This document shows, piece by piece, positions 16,962 to 26,151 of a stretch of 64,000 nucleotides of DNA; position 1 is the stretch's first letter; each line of letters begins with the position of its first letter. The notes beneath the pieces were generated by a model, which worked only from the letters and a program-made list of their open reading frames with translations, made no database searches and was not told the origin of the DNA. The translations under genes and the position numbers were made by a program. Source of the stretch: Arthrobacter subterraneus (lineage in GTDB: Bacteria > Actinomycetota > Actinomycetes > Actinomycetales > Micrococcaceae); the NCBI RefSeq assembly GCF_900099735.1, contig NZ_FNDT01000011.1:46745-110744 (forward strand). The letters run 5' to 3'.

Positions 16962-19900
16962 ATGACATCGGTGCTTGAGAAATTCACGCCCGCCACACGC
17001 CAGTGGTTCGCGGGCGCCTTCTCCGCACCCACTCCTGCCCAGGAGGGCGCATGGAACGCGGTGTCCGCCGGGTCCCACGCGCTCGTGGTCGCGCCCACCG
17101 GTTCCGGTAAAACCCTCGCGGCGTTCCTGTGGGCGCTGGACAGCTTCATTGCCCGTCCGGTCGAGGGCAAGCGGTCCACCCGGGTCCTCTACATCTCACC
17201 GCTCAAGGCCCTTGGCGTTGACGTGGAACGCAACCTGCGCGCGCCGCTGATCGGCATCACGCAGACCGCCAAGCGGCTGGAGCTGCCTGCGCCGTCCGTC
17301 ACCGTAGGCGTACGCTCCGGGGACACCCCGCAGGCCGAGCGCCGCGCCCTCCTCACCCGGCCGCCGGACATTCTGATCACCACGCCGGAGTCCCTCTTCC
17401 TGATGCTCACCTCCCGGGCACGGGAAACCCTGACGGACCTGGACACGGTCATCATCGACGAGGTCCACGCCGTGGCCGGAACCAAGCGGGGTGCGCACCT
17501 GGCGGTGTCGCTCGCCCGTCTGGACGCGATGCTGGACAAACCGGTGCAGCGCATCGGACTCTCGGCAACCGTTGAACCGAAGGAAACAGTGGCCCGTTTC
17601 CTCGCCGGGAACGCGCCGGTGGAGATTGTGGCCCCACCCTCAAAGAAGTCGTGGGACCTCACGGTCACCGTCCCCGTGGAAGACATGACGGAGCTGGGCG
17701 GCGCACCCACTAACGACGACGACGACGGCGGCCCCACTCCCTCGCCCAGTATCTGGCCGCACGTCGAGGAGAAGATCGTCGACCTGATCGAGACCAAGCG
17801 GTCAACGATCGTCTTCGCGAACTCCCGCCGCCTGGCTGAACGGCTCACCGCCCGCCTGAATGAAATCCACGCCGAACGGCTGGAGGCCGCATCCTTCTGG
17901 GATGCGCCCGGCGAGGCCCCAGCTCCGTCCGGCACACCGGAGCCGAAGCGCCCTCCGGCGGAACTGATGGCCCAGGCGGGGCAGACCGAAGGCGCCGAGC
18001 CGCTGCTGGCCCGCGCCCACCACGGGTCCGTTTCCAAGGACCAGCGCGCCTTGATCGAGGATGACCTGAAGTCCGGCCGGCTGCGCTGTGTAGTGGCGAC
18101 GTCGTCGTTGGAACTGGGCATCGACATGGGCGCGGTGGATCTGGTGATCCAGGTGGAATCGCCGCACTCCGTGGCCAGCGGGCTGCAGCGGGTCGGCCGG
18201 GCCGGCCACCAGGTCGGGGAAGTCTCCGAGGGGGTGCTCTTCCCGAAGCACCGCGGCGATCTGCTGAACACCGCCGTCACGGTCGAGCGGATGCTGGCCG
18301 GTCAGATCGAGCCGCTCTACATTCCCACCAATCCGCTGGACATCCTGGCCCAGCAGACGGTCGCGGCCACCGCGCTGGAAACCATCGACGTCGAGGAGTG
18401 GTTCGACGTCGTGCGCAGGTCCGCCCCGTTTGCAACTCTCCCGCGCTCCGCCTTCGATGCCACCCTGGACCTTCTCGCGGGACGGTACCCGTCGGACGAG
18501 TTCGCCGAGCTGCGGCCCCGCATCATCTGGGACCGGGTGGAAGGCACCATCACGGGCCGGCCCGGCGCACAACGGCTGGCCGTCACCTCGGGCGGCACCA
18601 TCCCCGACCGCGGGCTGTTCGGTGTCTACCTCGTCGGATCCGAAGATGCCGGCTCCAACCGCGGCGGCCGGCGGGTCGGTGAGCTGGACGAGGAAATGGT
18701 CTACGAGTCACGCGTGGGTGACGTCTTCGCCCTCGGCGCCACCAGCTGGCGGATCGAGGACATCACCCATGACCGGGTGCTGGTCTCCCCCGCCTTCGGG
18801 CAGCCCGGCAAGCTGCCGTTCTGGAAGGGCGACTCGCTCGGCCGGCCCGTGGAGCTCGGGCGGGCGCTCGGAAGGTTTGTCCGTGAACTCTCCAACGCCT
18901 CGGACGAAGACGCCGCAGCCCGTTGCCGTGCCAGCGGGCTGGACGAGTGGGCGGCCGGCAACCTCCTGACCTACCTGCGCGAGCAGCAGCAGTCCACGGA
19001 GGTGGTGCCGAGCGACCGCACCCTGGTGGTGGAACGCTTCCATGATGAGCTCGGTGACTGGCGGGTTGTCCTGCACAGCCCGTTCGGTATGCCCGTGCAT
19101 GCGCCCTGGGCGCTCGCCGTCGGCGCCCGCCTTGAGCAGCGGTACGGCATGGACGGCTCGGCGATGGCCTCGGATGACGGCATTGTGCTGCGCGTGCCGC
19201 TCATGGAGGACGAGCCGCCCGGCGCGGACCTGTTCCTCTTCGACGCGGATGAGCTGGACGGGATTGTCACCGCGCAGGTGGGCGGGTCGGCGCTCTTCGC
19301 GTCCCGCTTCCGTGAGTGCGCGGCGCGGGCGCTGCTGCTGCCGCGCCATAACCCGTCAAAGCGCAGCCCGCTGTGGCAGCAGCGGCAGCGCTCGGCCCAG
19401 CTGCTGGACGTGGCGCGGAAATTCCCCACCTTCCCGATCATCCTTGAGACGGTGCGCGAGTGCCTGCAGGACGTCTACGATCTCCCCGCACTGAAGGACA
19501 TCGCGGGGCAGATCGACCGCCGCGAACTGAGGATCGTCGAGACCACCACGTCCCAGCCCTCGCCGTTCGCCCGCACCATGCTGTTCGGGTACGTGGCGTC
19601 CTTCCTCTACGAGGGCGACTCCCCGCTGGCCGAGCGCCGCGCGGCCGCACTGTCCCTTGACCCCACCCTCTTGAACGAGCTGCTGGGCCGGGCGGAACTG
19701 CGTGAACTGCTCGACGCCGGTGTCATCACCGACACTGAAAACGAGCTCCAGCGCCTGGCCCCCGACAGGAAAGTGCGGGGGCTGGAGGGAGTCGCGGACC
19801 TGCTCCGACTGCTCGGCCCCCTCACGTCCGCCGAGATCGCCGAGCGCTCCGAGGAACCCGGAAGCACCGTCGAACACGTCAACGCACTGGTCGCGGCCAA

Positions 19901-21638
19901 CCGGGCGCTGCGCGTCAACATCGCCGGCGCCGAGCGCATCGCTGCGGTGGAAGACGCCGCCCGGCTGCGCGACGCCCTTGGGGTGCCGCTGCCCATGGGC
20001 GTTCCCCTGGCCTTCATTGAACCGGTGCCGGACCCCCTCGGCGACCTGGTGGGACGTTATGCCCGCACCCACGGGCCCTTCACCGCGGTAGAAGCCGCCG
20101 CGAGGCTGGGACTGGGTGTCGCCGTCGTCGTGACCGCCCTGCAGCGGCTTTCCGCGGACGGCCGGGTGGTGGAAGGCGAGTTCCGGCCAACGGCGGCCTC
20201 GCCCGGACATGAGGCCGCGGCCAGTGAATGGTGTGACGCCGAGGTCCTCCGGCGGCTCCGGCGCAGGTCACTCGCGGCGCTCCGGCACGAGGTGGAGCCG
20301 GTGGATCCGGCCGCGTATGGGCGGTTCCTGCCGGCGTGGCAGCACGTCGGTTCCGGGCTGCGCGGGCTCGACGGGGTGGCCACCGTCATCGACCAGCTGT
20401 CGGGCGTGCCGATTCCCGCCTCCGCGTGGGAGCCGCTCATCCTGCGCACACGGGTCTCCAACTACAGCCCGGCCATGCTGGATGAGCTGGCCGCGACGGG
20501 CGAGGTGGTGTGGTCCGGCGCCGGGTCGCTCCCCGGCAACGACGGCTGGATTTCACTCCACCTCGCCGAGAATGCGCCGCTCACGCTGCGGCCGGACCCG
20601 GAATTCGAGGCCACGCCCCTGCAGCAGGAACTCCTGGAGCTCCTCGCCGGCGGGGGTGCGTACTTCTTCCGCCAGCTGGTCCAGGGGCTGACCAACGGGG
20701 ACCAGCCGGCCGATCAGACGGTGACAGCGGCGCTGTGGGATCTCGTCTGGGCCGGACGGATCGGGAATGACACGTTCACCCCGGTGCGGTCCCTGCTCGC
20801 CAGCGGGAAAACCGCCCACAAGCAGCGCACCCCCACCCCGCGGGCACGGACAGCGCGGATGGGACGGTTGGGCAGGGCGCCCTCCCTGACCGGCGGCAGC
20901 CTGCGCTCGGCGGGACTGGCGGGCGGGAACGACGGCGGCACCGGCTACCAGCGCAGCACTCCTCCACAGGTGGCCGGCCGGTGGTCCCTCCTTCCCGCCA
21001 CTGAGGGAGACGCCACCATCTCCGCGCACGCCACCGCCGAGTTGCTTCTGGACCGTTACGGCGTCCTCACCCGCGGCTCCGTGGCGAGCGAGGGCATCCC
21101 AGGCGGTTTCGGGCTCATGTACAAAATGCTGTCCCGCCTCGAGGAGATGGGGCGCTGCCGCCGCGGGTATTTCATCGAGCACCTCGGCGCCGCACAGTTC
21201 GCCGTGCCGGCCACTGTGGACCGGCTCCGCTCCTTCAGTGCCGACGCCCGCCCGGACGCGTCCGTGGCGAAGCAGCCCACCGCCGTCGCGCTCGCCGCCA
21301 CCGACCCGGCAAACCCGTTCGGCGCCGCACTGGGCTGGCCGCCGCATGACGGCGGGCACCGGCCGGGCCGCAAGGCGGGCGCCCTGGTGGTGCTCGTGGA
21401 CGGCCTGCTGGCACTGTACGTCGAGCGCGGCGGAAAGACCATGCTCACGTACACCGAAGATCCGGACTCCCTGACCGCCGCCGCGGCGGCACTGGTCACC
21501 GCGATCCGCCAGGGCGCGGCGGACAAGATGGCGGTTGAGAAGATCAACGGGGAGTCCGCGCTCGATTCCCCGGCCGGCAGGGCGCTCGCCGACGCCGGCT
21601 TCTACAGCACGCCGCGGGGGTTGAGGATCCGTGCCTGA
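16962..21638 (+). CDS. lhr: Lhr-type ATP-dependent helicase
   Basis: A 1558-residue SF2 helicase of the long (Lhr-type) class known from mycobacteria and pseudomonads, a 3'-5' ssDNA-dependent translocase that unwinds RNA:DNA hybrids. Two RecA lobes fill roughly residues 20-450, with Walker A TGSGKT (about 47), DEVH (about 166) and SSLELGIDMGAVDLV plus QRVGRAGH in lobe 2. Winged-helix and Lhr-core domains follow, then the long C-terminal module. ATG 16962 follows GGAGGGGTAGGAG. The end overlaps the Nei2 gene by 8 nt, implying joint translation and a shared repair role. Confidence 0.95.
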   Translation: MTSVLEKFTPATRQWFAGAFSAPTPAQEGAWNAVSAGSHALVVAPTGSGKTLAAFLWALDSFIARPVEGKRSTRVLYISPLKALGVDVERNLRAPLIGITQTAKRLELPAPSVTVGVRSGDTPQAERRALLTRPPDILITTPESLFLMLTSRARETLTDLDTVIIDEVHAVAGTKRGAHLAVSLARLDAMLDKPVQRIGLSATVEPKETVARFLAGNAPVEIVAPPSKKSWDLTVTVPVEDMTELGGAPTNDDDDGGPTPSPSIWPHVEEKIVDLIETKRSTIVFANSRRLAERLTARLNEIHAERLEAASFWDAPGEAPAPSGTPEPKRPPAELMAQAGQTEGAEPLLARAHHGSVSKDQRALIEDDLKSGRLRCVVATSSLELGIDMGAVDLVIQVESPHSVASGLQRVGRAGHQVGEVSEGVLFPKHRGDLLNTAVTVERMLAGQIEPLYIPTNPLDILAQQTVAATALETIDVEEWFDVVRRSAPFATLPRSAFDATLDLLAGRYPSDEFAELRPRIIWDRVEGTITGRPGAQRLAVTSGGTIPDRGLFGVYLVGSEDAGSNRGGRRVGELDEEMVYESRVGDVFALGATSWRIEDITHDRVLVSPAFGQPGKLPFWKGDSLGRPVELGRALGRFVRELSNASDEDAAARCRASGLDEWAAGNLLTYLREQQQSTEVVPSDRTLVVERFHDELGDWRVVLHSPFGMPVHAPWALAVGARLEQRYGMDGSAMASDDGIVLRVPLMEDEPPGADLFLFDADELDGIVTAQVGGSALFASRFRECAARALLLPRHNPSKRSPLWQQRQRSAQLLDVARKFPTFPIILETVRECLQDVYDLPALKDIAGQIDRRELRIVETTTSQPSPFARTMLFGYVASFLYEGDSPLAERRAAALSLDPTLLNELLGRAELRELLDAGVITDTENELQRLAPDRKVRGLEGVADLLRLLGPLTSAEIAERSEEPGSTVEHVNALVAANRALRVNIAGAERIAAVEDAARLRDALGVPLPMGVPLAFIEPVPDPLGDLVGRYARTHGPFTAVEAAARLGLGVAVVVTALQRLSADGRVVEGEFRPTAASPGHEAAASEWCDAEVLRRLRRRSLAALRHEVEPVDPAAYGRFLPAWQHVGSGLRGLDGVATVIDQLSGVPIPASAWEPLILRTRVSNYSPAMLDELAATGEVVWSGAGSLPGNDGWISLHLAENAPLTLRPDPEFEATPLQQELLELLAGGGAYFFRQLVQGLTNGDQPADQTVTAALWDLVWAGRIGNDTFTPVRSLLASGKTAHKQRTPTPRARTARMGRLGRAPSLTGGSLRSAGLAGGNDGGTGYQRSTPPQVAGRWSLLPATEGDATISAHATAELLLDRYGVLTRGSVASEGIPGGFGLMYKMLSRLEEMGRCRRGYFIEHLGAAQFAVPATVDRLRSFSADARPDASVAKQPTAVALAATDPANPFGAALGWPPHDGGHRPGRKAGALVVLVDGLLALYVERGGKTMLTYTEDPDSLTAAAAALVTAIRQGAADKMAVEKINGESALDSPAGRALADAGFYSTPRGLRIRA

Positions 21639-22425
21639 GGGGGATACCGTCTGGCGGGCCGCTCGGGACCTGGACAAGGCTTTGCACGGCAGGGAGCTCA
21701 CCCGCTGCGACATCCGCGTGCCGCGCTTCGCCACGGTGGATTTCACCGGGCGGACGGTGAAGGACGTCGTCGCGCGCGGAAAGCACCTGCTCATCAGGGT
21801 GGAGGATGAGTGGAGCATCCACTCGCACCTGAAGATGGAAGGTCTCTGGCACGTCTACCCCAAAGGCGGGAAGTGGCGCCGCCCGGCGTTCAAGGCCCGC
21901 TGCATCCTGGAAACCGGGGCCTCCACCGTGGTCGGTTTTGAGCTCGGGTTCCTGCGCGTCATCCCGCAGGACCAGGAACATGACGCCGTGGGCTACCTCG
22001 GTCCCGACCTTCTGGGACCGGACTGGGACCCCGAGGAGGCGCTGCGCCGGCTGCGCTCTGACCCGGGCCGCCCCATCGGCCTGGCGCTGCTTGACCAGCG
22101 GAACCTCGCAGGGATCGGTAACGTTTACCGGTGCGAGCTGTGTTTCCTCGCCGGTGAGCACCCGCTCACTCCGGTGGGGGACGTGCGGAACCTCCCGCGG
22201 ATGGTGGAGCTTGCGCACCGGCTGCTCGAGGTGAACAAGGACCGTTCCACGCGGGTCACCACCGGTTCCCTGCTGCGGGACCCCCTGTGGGTGTACGGGA
22301 GAACCGACCGCGGGTGCCTGCGCTGCGGAACCCGGGTGGTCCGCAGCGAGATCGGGGACAACGAGCTTGAGCAGCGGGTGCTCTATCATTGCCCGCACTG
22401 CCAGCCCGCGCGGGTCCCCGCGTGA
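21631..22425 (+). CDS. nei2: Fpg/Nei family DNA glycosylase (Nei2-type)
   Basis: A 264-residue base-excision repair glycosylase/AP lyase for oxidised bases. N-terminal MPEGDTV gives the catalytic Pro and Glu (mature Pro1, Glu2) of the endonuclease VIII branch. The H2TH region contains LLDQRNLAGIGNVYRCE, and a C-terminal zinc finger CLRCGT ... CPHCQ is complete. The GTG start at 21631 overlaps the lhr stop by 8 nt. This coupling of Lhr with a Nei-type glycosylase supports a shared response to oxidative DNA damage. Confidence 0.93.
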   Translation: MPEGDTVWRAARDLDKALHGRELTRCDIRVPRFATVDFTGRTVKDVVARGKHLLIRVEDEWSIHSHLKMEGLWHVYPKGGKWRRPAFKARCILETGASTVVGFELGFLRVIPQDQEHDAVGYLGPDLLGPDWDPEEALRRLRSDPGRPIGLALLDQRNLAGIGNVYRCELCFLAGEHPLTPVGDVRNLPRMVELAHRLLEVNKDRSTRVTTGSLLRDPLWVYGRTDRGCLRCGTRVVRSEIGDNELEQRVLYHCPHCQPARVPA

Positions 22426-22507
22426 CCTTGCGGCGCGGCCCAGCAACCCTGTCCGAACGAACCGAACCGACCACCCAGTCCGAACCGACCGCCTACCGAG
22501 GGAGACC

Positions 22508-24430
22508 ATGAGCTGGCTCAGCGCACTCCCCGGCTTCCTCGTTGCGCTGGCGGTACTGCTGGGTCCGGGCCTGCTCTGGGGAGCGATCTTCGGGCTGCGG
22601 CGCCTGACACTGCTCGCCCTGGCGGGCCCGTTGAGCGTGACCGCCGTCGTTCTGGCTGCGGAGAGCGCGTCGCTGGCCGGGGTGCAGTGGTCGCTCGTCC
22701 CCCTGCTGGGGGTGACCGCCGCCGTGGGGCTGGTTCTCTGGCTGGTCCGCCGGCGCTTCGACGACGCGCTCGCCACGGACCCGGGCCGTCCGCTGCGTCG
22801 GACGCTGCCCGCGTGGGCCGTCGCCGCCGTCCCGATCGGCCTGATCACCCTGTGGATCTTCGGCGAACCGGAGAACATCGCCCACTCACACGACAACGTC
22901 TTCCACCTCAACGCCATCCGCTACATCGCCGAGACCGGCAACGCGTCCTCCGCGGAACTGGGGTACCTCGGCACCCGCGCCCCCACCTTCTACCCGGCGG
23001 GCTGGCACGCGCTGGTCTCGCTGGTTCTGCTCTCCTCCGGCCTGTCCATCCCGGCGGCAATCAACGTGGTGAACCTCGCCATCATCCTGACGCTCTGGTG
23101 CGTCGGCTGCCTGTTCCTGGTCACCCGCGTGACCGGCGAGCGCCGCGCGGCCCTGCTCAGCGCCGCCGTGCTGTCCGGCGCGTACAGCAGCTTCCCCTAC
23201 CTCCTCTACGAGTTCGGGGTGGTCTACCCCTTCATGCTCTCGATCGCTATGCTGCCCGCCATGCTTGCTCTGGTGATCCAGTTGCTGCGCGTCGGCGCAC
23301 CCCTGCGCACGACGACGGCGGCGAACCTCCTGCTGCTGCTCGGCGTGGTCCCGGGGCTGGCGCTGGCGCACCCGGCGTCGCTGGTCGGTGCGCTGGGCCT
23401 CAGCGTCCCGATGGTTGTTGCTGCCGCGTACGCCAGGCTGCGCCGCGGCAGCTGGCCCGCCTGGCGCACGCTGGTCCCGGTGGGAGTGTTCCTGCTGGTT
23501 CTTGCCGCGGCGTGGATGCTGCTGCGGCCGTCGCGTGGCAGCTCGGACAACTGGGATGAGCTGGGCGACGCCGGGTGGGCGCTGCTCGCGGTGGTTCTCC
23601 ACTCGCCGCTGTTCCGGCCCGTGGCCGTCCTGGCTGCGGCGCTTACCCTGGTGGGTGCCGTCGTCGTCCTCCGCCGCCGGCGGCACCGGTGGACGCTGGG
23701 GTTGTACGGGCTCGCCGCCATGCTCTTTGTGGTGGCGAACTGGAAGGAGGCGCCGGACCTGCGGTGGGTGGTGGCCGGGGTCTGGTACAACGACTACTTC
23801 AGGATCAGCGCCATGCTGCCGGTGGCCGGGATCATCGTGGCCTCGCTGGGGGCGGTGGCGTTGGTCGACGCCGGAGCCCGGCATCCGGCAGTGCTGTCCT
23901 TCCTGCGGGGCGGGAGCGGAAAGCGGGCGGGTGCCGCCGTCGTCGTCCTGGTTCTGCTGGGTGTTGCGCTGGCACCGCTGGGCGCGGTACAGCGCGGTGT
24001 TGCGGAAGCCGCCGCGAAATACCGGTTCACCGAGAACTCGCAACTGCTGACCAATGATGAGCTGGCCCTCATCCAGCGGCTGCCGGAGACTGTGGAGGAG
24101 GGCGCCGTGGTGGTCGGGGTGCCGTTGACCGGGGCGTCGCTGTCCTACGCCTACACGGGCATCCCCACCCTGCTGCCGTACGGAACCGTGCCGTCCACTG
24201 TTGCCGGGAAAACGGTCTACGAGTCCCTCGATGAGCTCACCACCAACCCGGAGGTCTGCCCCGCCGTGGAGAAACTGGGCGTGCGGTACGTGCTCGATTT
24301 CGGCACCGGCTCCGTACACCCGGGAGAAACGGAAGTTGTGCCGGGGCTGCAGGACCTGACCCGGGAGAACGGTTTCGAACGGGTGGACAGCGAGGGAACC
24401 GCCGCGCTGTACCGGATCACGGGTTGCTGA
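22508..24430 (+). CDS. DUF6541 family polytopic membrane protein
   Basis: A 640-residue integral membrane protein with about 13-15 hydrophobic helices and one large extracytoplasmic C-terminal part (about residues 510-640). The first loop carries HSHDNVFHLNAIRYIAETGN followed by APTFYPAGWHALVSL, a conserved acidic/His motif of this actinobacterial family. The motif recalls the catalytic Asp loop of GT-C glycosyltransferases. Function is not established; sugar transfer at the membrane outer face is an inference. ATG 22508 follows GAGGGAGA. Confidence 0.8.
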   Translation: MSWLSALPGFLVALAVLLGPGLLWGAIFGLRRLTLLALAGPLSVTAVVLAAESASLAGVQWSLVPLLGVTAAVGLVLWLVRRRFDDALATDPGRPLRRTLPAWAVAAVPIGLITLWIFGEPENIAHSHDNVFHLNAIRYIAETGNASSAELGYLGTRAPTFYPAGWHALVSLVLLSSGLSIPAAINVVNLAIILTLWCVGCLFLVTRVTGERRAALLSAAVLSGAYSSFPYLLYEFGVVYPFMLSIAMLPAMLALVIQLLRVGAPLRTTTAANLLLLLGVVPGLALAHPASLVGALGLSVPMVVAAAYARLRRGSWPAWRTLVPVGVFLLVLAAAWMLLRPSRGSSDNWDELGDAGWALLAVVLHSPLFRPVAVLAAALTLVGAVVVLRRRRHRWTLGLYGLAAMLFVVANWKEAPDLRWVVAGVWYNDYFRISAMLPVAGIIVASLGAVALVDAGARHPAVLSFLRGGSGKRAGAAVVVLVLLGVALAPLGAVQRGVAEAAAKYRFTENSQLLTNDELALIQRLPETVEEGAVVVGVPLTGASLSYAYTGIPTLLPYGTVPSTVAGKTVYESLDELTTNPEVCPAVEKLGVRYVLDFGTGSVHPGETEVVPGLQDLTRENGFERVDSEGTAALYRITGC

Positions 24431-24467
24431 GAACCTGCTGCGGCCGGCTCCCGGCTACCCTTGATGG

Positions 24468-25379
24468 GTGATGCAATCCCCGCTCCCGGTCCGCAACGGC
24501 GTTAACGCCACGCGGCTGCGCCTGCCCGCCGAGGGCCCGTGGAGCACTGCGCTCGAGTACATCCTGGACCGCTGGGACCATGTGGATCCGGACGGGATCG
24601 CGGAGCGCTTCGACCGCGGGGAAGTGGTTGCCCTGAATGGTGAGCGGCTCACCCGGGACACCCCGCTCACTGCGCACACCTTTGTCTGGTACTACCGCGA
24701 GCTGCCGGTGGAGAAGCGACTTCCCGTGGAACTGAGCATCCTCCACCAGGACGAGAACCTGCTGGTGGTGGACAAGCCGCACTTCCTGCCCACCACTCCC
24801 GGCGGGATGTACGTCGCGGAGTCGGCGCTGGTGCGGCTTCGGGTGCAGCTTGACCTGCCGGACCTCATCCCCATGCACCGGCTCGACCGGATGACGGCGG
24901 GAATCCTCATGTTCTCGACGAATCCGGCCACGCGCGGCGCCTACCAGCTCCTGTTCGAGAACCGCCGTATCCGCAAGGAATACGAGGCCGCCGCGCCCAT
25001 CGACCCTGCCCTGGAACTCGACGTCCAGCCGCGGACGGTCCACAGCAGGATCGTGAAGTCCCGCGACTACCTCCTCGCGCAGGAGGTACCCGGGGAACCG
25101 AACGCGGAAACCCGGATCGAGTTGCTGGAGGAACGTGGCGGTGTGGGCCGCTACCGGCTCCAGCCGCACACCGGGAAGACGCACCAGCTGCGGCTGCATA
25201 TGGCGGGGCTGGGCCTCGGAATCGTGAATGACCCGTTCTATCCCGTGCTGCTTCCCCAGCAGCCGGATGACTACACGAAGCCGCTGCAGCTTCTGGCGCG
25301 GCACATCGAGTTCGTGGATCCGGTCTCCTCCCGGCCGTCGTCGTTCACCAGCGGACTGGAACTGTCCGCGCTCGCCTGA
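24468..25379 (+). CDS. RluA-type pseudouridine synthase
   Basis: A 303-residue RNA pseudouridine synthase. The catalytic Asp lies in PMHRLDRMTAGILMFS, with the downstream family motifs GRYRLQPHTGKTHQLRLHM and LQLLARHIEF. An N-terminal S4-like portion precedes it (VVALNGERLTRDTPL). TACCCT sits 6 nt before GTG 24468, suggesting a leaderless start; ATG 24471 is one codon later. The exact target uridine (rRNA or tRNA) cannot be told from sequence. Confidence 0.9.
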   Translation: MMQSPLPVRNGVNATRLRLPAEGPWSTALEYILDRWDHVDPDGIAERFDRGEVVALNGERLTRDTPLTAHTFVWYYRELPVEKRLPVELSILHQDENLLVVDKPHFLPTTPGGMYVAESALVRLRVQLDLPDLIPMHRLDRMTAGILMFSTNPATRGAYQLLFENRRIRKEYEAAAPIDPALELDVQPRTVHSRIVKSRDYLLAQEVPGEPNAETRIELLEERGGVGRYRLQPHTGKTHQLRLHMAGLGLGIVNDPFYPVLLPQQPDDYTKPLQLLARHIEFVDPVSSRPSSFTSGLELSALA

Positions 25380-25434
25380 TGCCACCCGGGAGCAGCCCGG
25401 TCACGAACAGGTGATGCGCTGTAGATTGGATCAG

Positions 25435-26151
25435 GTGGACCTGTCGACGCTCGCTGAGTGGTCCGTGATGATCCATCCGGTCACGCTGCTCGTGGTTATC
25501 GCTGACGTTTTTGTGCCCATCATGCCCTCAGAGTTCCTGGTGATCGCCTCAGGGTCGCTGGCCTCGGAGGGAACGGTGCTGCTGCCGGTTTCCCTGCTCA
25601 CCGCCGCGGCCGGCAGCCTGCTCGGGGACATTGCCCTCTACATGCTGTTCCAGCGGCGGCTGACCCACTGGCTGGACCGGTTCCGCTGGGGACGCACCGT
25701 CCACCTCGGAATCCGCAATGCCGTGGAAAAGGCGGGAAAGTCGCCCACCTACGCCGGCCTGGTTGCGCTCCGGTTCCTTCCGGGCGGGCGCACCGCCGGC
25801 ATCGCGGCCGCCGGGATCGCCGAACTCGCCTTCCGCCCCTTCGTGGGTTTCGCGGCCCTCGGGGGTGTGCTGTGGGCGTGCTGGCTGGTTGGTCTGGGCT
25901 ACGTTTCCGACGTCACGACGGGCTTCCCGATGTGGGCCAGTGCACTCCTGGGAATGGGTGTGGGTACTCTGGTGGGACTGATCATTGCAGCGTTCTTCGC
26001 GCTGAAGCAGCGCCGGGAGGTCCGAAAGACACATGAGCATGCCGACCCCGTCCAACCACCGGCTGCCCCAACCACCTCCCGTGCCGCCGCGGAAGACCCC
26101 GGAAACGCACCCCAATCCCCCTCAACAGAGCGGGACGGAGAGCGTCCTTGA
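25435..26151 (+). CDS. DedA family membrane protein
   Basis: A 238-residue DedA/VTT-domain protein with about five membrane segments. It includes the conserved central basic segment RFLPGGRTAGIAAAGI and the helix FRPFVGFAALGGVLWACWLVGLGY. Family members act as undecaprenyl-phosphate or phospholipid flippases. GTG 25435 was chosen because TAGATT stands 7 nt upstream (leaderless pattern). The last 40 residues are Pro/Ala-rich and overlap the next gene by 119 nt in another frame, so the C-terminus may be unstructured. Confidence 0.85.
   Translation: MDLSTLAEWSVMIHPVTLLVVIADVFVPIMPSEFLVIASGSLASEGTVLLPVSLLTAAAGSLLGDIALYMLFQRRLTHWLDRFRWGRTVHLGIRNAVEKAGKSPTYAGLVALRFLPGGRTAGIAAAGIAELAFRPFVGFAALGGVLWACWLVGLGYVSDVTTGFPMWASALLGMGVGTLVGLIIAAFFALKQRREVRKTHEHADPVQPPAAPTTSRAAAEDPGNAPQSPSTERDGERP

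Noticed and set aside
22455..22500. Direct repeat CCGAACCGACC between nei2 and the DUF6541 gene as an operator
   Set aside because: Short, low-complexity and GC-rich, with no symmetric or promoter context; probably chance.
22886..24319. 477-codon - strand open frame opposite the DUF6541 gene
   Set aside because: Shadow frame rich in Gln, Arg and His without motifs; the + strand protein has consistent membrane helices.
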